This document shows, piece after piece, positions 41,484 through 42,242 of a stretch of 42,242 nucleotides of DNA. Within the stretch, counting starts at the first letter, position 1. Each line of letters begins with the position of its first letter. The translations under genes were made by a program, and so were the position numbers. The notes under the pieces are model-generated. The model saw only the letters and a list, made by a program, of their open reading frames with translations. It was not told the DNA's origin and searched no databases. The DNA is from Phycisphaerae bacterium (GTDB lineage: Bacteria > Planctomycetota > Phycisphaerae > Sedimentisphaerales > SM23-30): positions 1-42,242 of the forward strand of contig JAEIOG010000039.1 of assembly GCA_016342495.1 (NCBI GenBank), given 5' to 3'.

Positions 41484-42242
41484 AACATGTTCCTTCTGTG
41501 CCTAGCAGCACTAATTTTTTCATTTACCTTTTTAACTGAACTTAAAATACTTTCAATACCTACGAGTAACCTTCTTCACTGTCAAAACCTTTTTGTCGTA
41601 ACACCTGCCTTTCAAATTTTTCTTTAGTGCCGCTATATGGACTTTCGTCCTATATTGTACCGTTATTTAATTTCGTTTTGTTTGTTATCAAAATGGCAAC
41701 CGTTTAGCCATCCTTATTTTCAATGTTCAACCAAAATGTAATATTAAAAAATCCCCTATGCAAAAAAAACTACCCTTTTTATCAATATTTTCTATCTTAC
41801 TCTTTCCCCGGATATACCCCAGCCGGTACAATCGGAATAAGCTACTATATATGTTCTGATCTGTACCGTTTGTGACAAATATAAGCTCTCCACTCAGATT
41901 CCTCCCCGGCCTTAATCCAAAAACTACACCAAAAAATCAACTTGATATTTATCGGACAGTCAAACCAACCATATAACCACAATCCCCAGCGCGTGGACGA
42001 CAAGGATAAATTCGGCGTCTAAATACCCTAAATTAGCCAACAAACAGCTGGTAGCGGCAGCGCCCAGCTAAAAAACGTAAATTGTGGTTTATCGCTAGTT
42101 GCTTTAATTATCATGGAATATGGCATAATGCCTTAGAACAGCACTGCCGCTTCGTGCTGTTTTGCGTTATTACTCCGGCAATTAAACAAGTGAATTACTC
42201 CGCTTTTGCGTATTGCACTTTTTCGTGATTGAAAAACTTTTT
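41484..42242. other. region without a recognisable gene
   Basis: I see no supported reading frame in these 759 nt. The left part holds the leader and probable promoter of the prepilin gene. A hairpin AACAGCAC/GTGCTGTT at 42137-42161 with only a weak T-rich tail may be a terminator. The rest is AT-rich and unassigned. Confidence 0.5.
41557..41585 (-). promoter_or_regulatory. possible promoter of prepilin gene
   Basis: On the minus strand, consensus TTGACA (41585-41580) is followed after 17 nt by TAGGTA (41562-41557), a poor -10 box. A leader of about 65-70 nt would precede the ATG. The -35 match is strong and the -10 match weak. Confidence 0.35.

Overview
The window is bacterial chromosome, moderately AT-rich, most probably from a planctomycete of the Phycisphaerae/Sedimentisphaerales type. 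That assignment is an inference. It rests on a dockerin-tailed giant beta-helix protein, prepilins with an LRSQ-E-YK-QH head, an unusually long secretin with many N-domain repeats, and a tyrosine recombinase with the RSSRETEL...VHQVCSWLGNSP...HY signature common in planctomycetes.

Region 1 (about 1-6353) is the right-hand part of an integrated mobile element. It carries an unknown basic protein, an excisionase-type HTH protein, an unknown protein, a Prim-Pol/DUF3987 replication protein, a small XRE-like HTH protein and a tyrosine integrase. The integrase reading frame runs antisense into the 3' half of a tRNA-Ile(CAU) gene, so that tRNA is the likely attachment site. The left end of the element lies outside the window.

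Region 2 (6313-13831) is core chromosome plus secretion-related genes: the tRNA, rpsT (GTG start), a short GspE/PilB-type ATPase standing alone, and a 1565-residue exported beta-helix protein built of four modules with a C-terminal dockerin-like domain.

Region 3 (14263-28703) is a nearly complete type II secretion locus in canonical order: a GspC-like protein, GspD, E, F, G, H, I, J, K, L and M. A small lipoprotein gene lies antisense between gspC and gspD. The prepilin peptidase (GspO) is not in the window. The beta-helix protein immediately upstream is a plausible substrate.

Region 4 (28705-31791) holds hemW, an all-alpha dUTPase-like gene and an AraC-family regulator. The regulator has a near-consensus sigma-70 promoter preceded by five 9-bp boxes at an exact 22-bp pitch.

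Region 5 (31805-41483, all minus strand) is a second secretin/pilin locus. It has two type IV prepilins, a small membrane protein and a GspH-like pseudopilin. These are followed by an apparent operon of secretin, TPR lipoprotein, sensor kinase, single-domain response regulator and HD-GYP phosphodiesterase. The most striking observation is that this secretin ends in a domain closely matching the globular head of the neighbouring prepilin (S-G-L-Q-T-L-R-S-Q-C-E-L-Y-K shared exactly) but lacking the pilin N-terminal helix, which makes it a secretin-pilin-head fusion. The locus has no ATPase or platform protein of its own. It could borrow those from the type II system or use the ATPase at 7300-8658. 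An intergenic repeat family occurs in both secretion loci.
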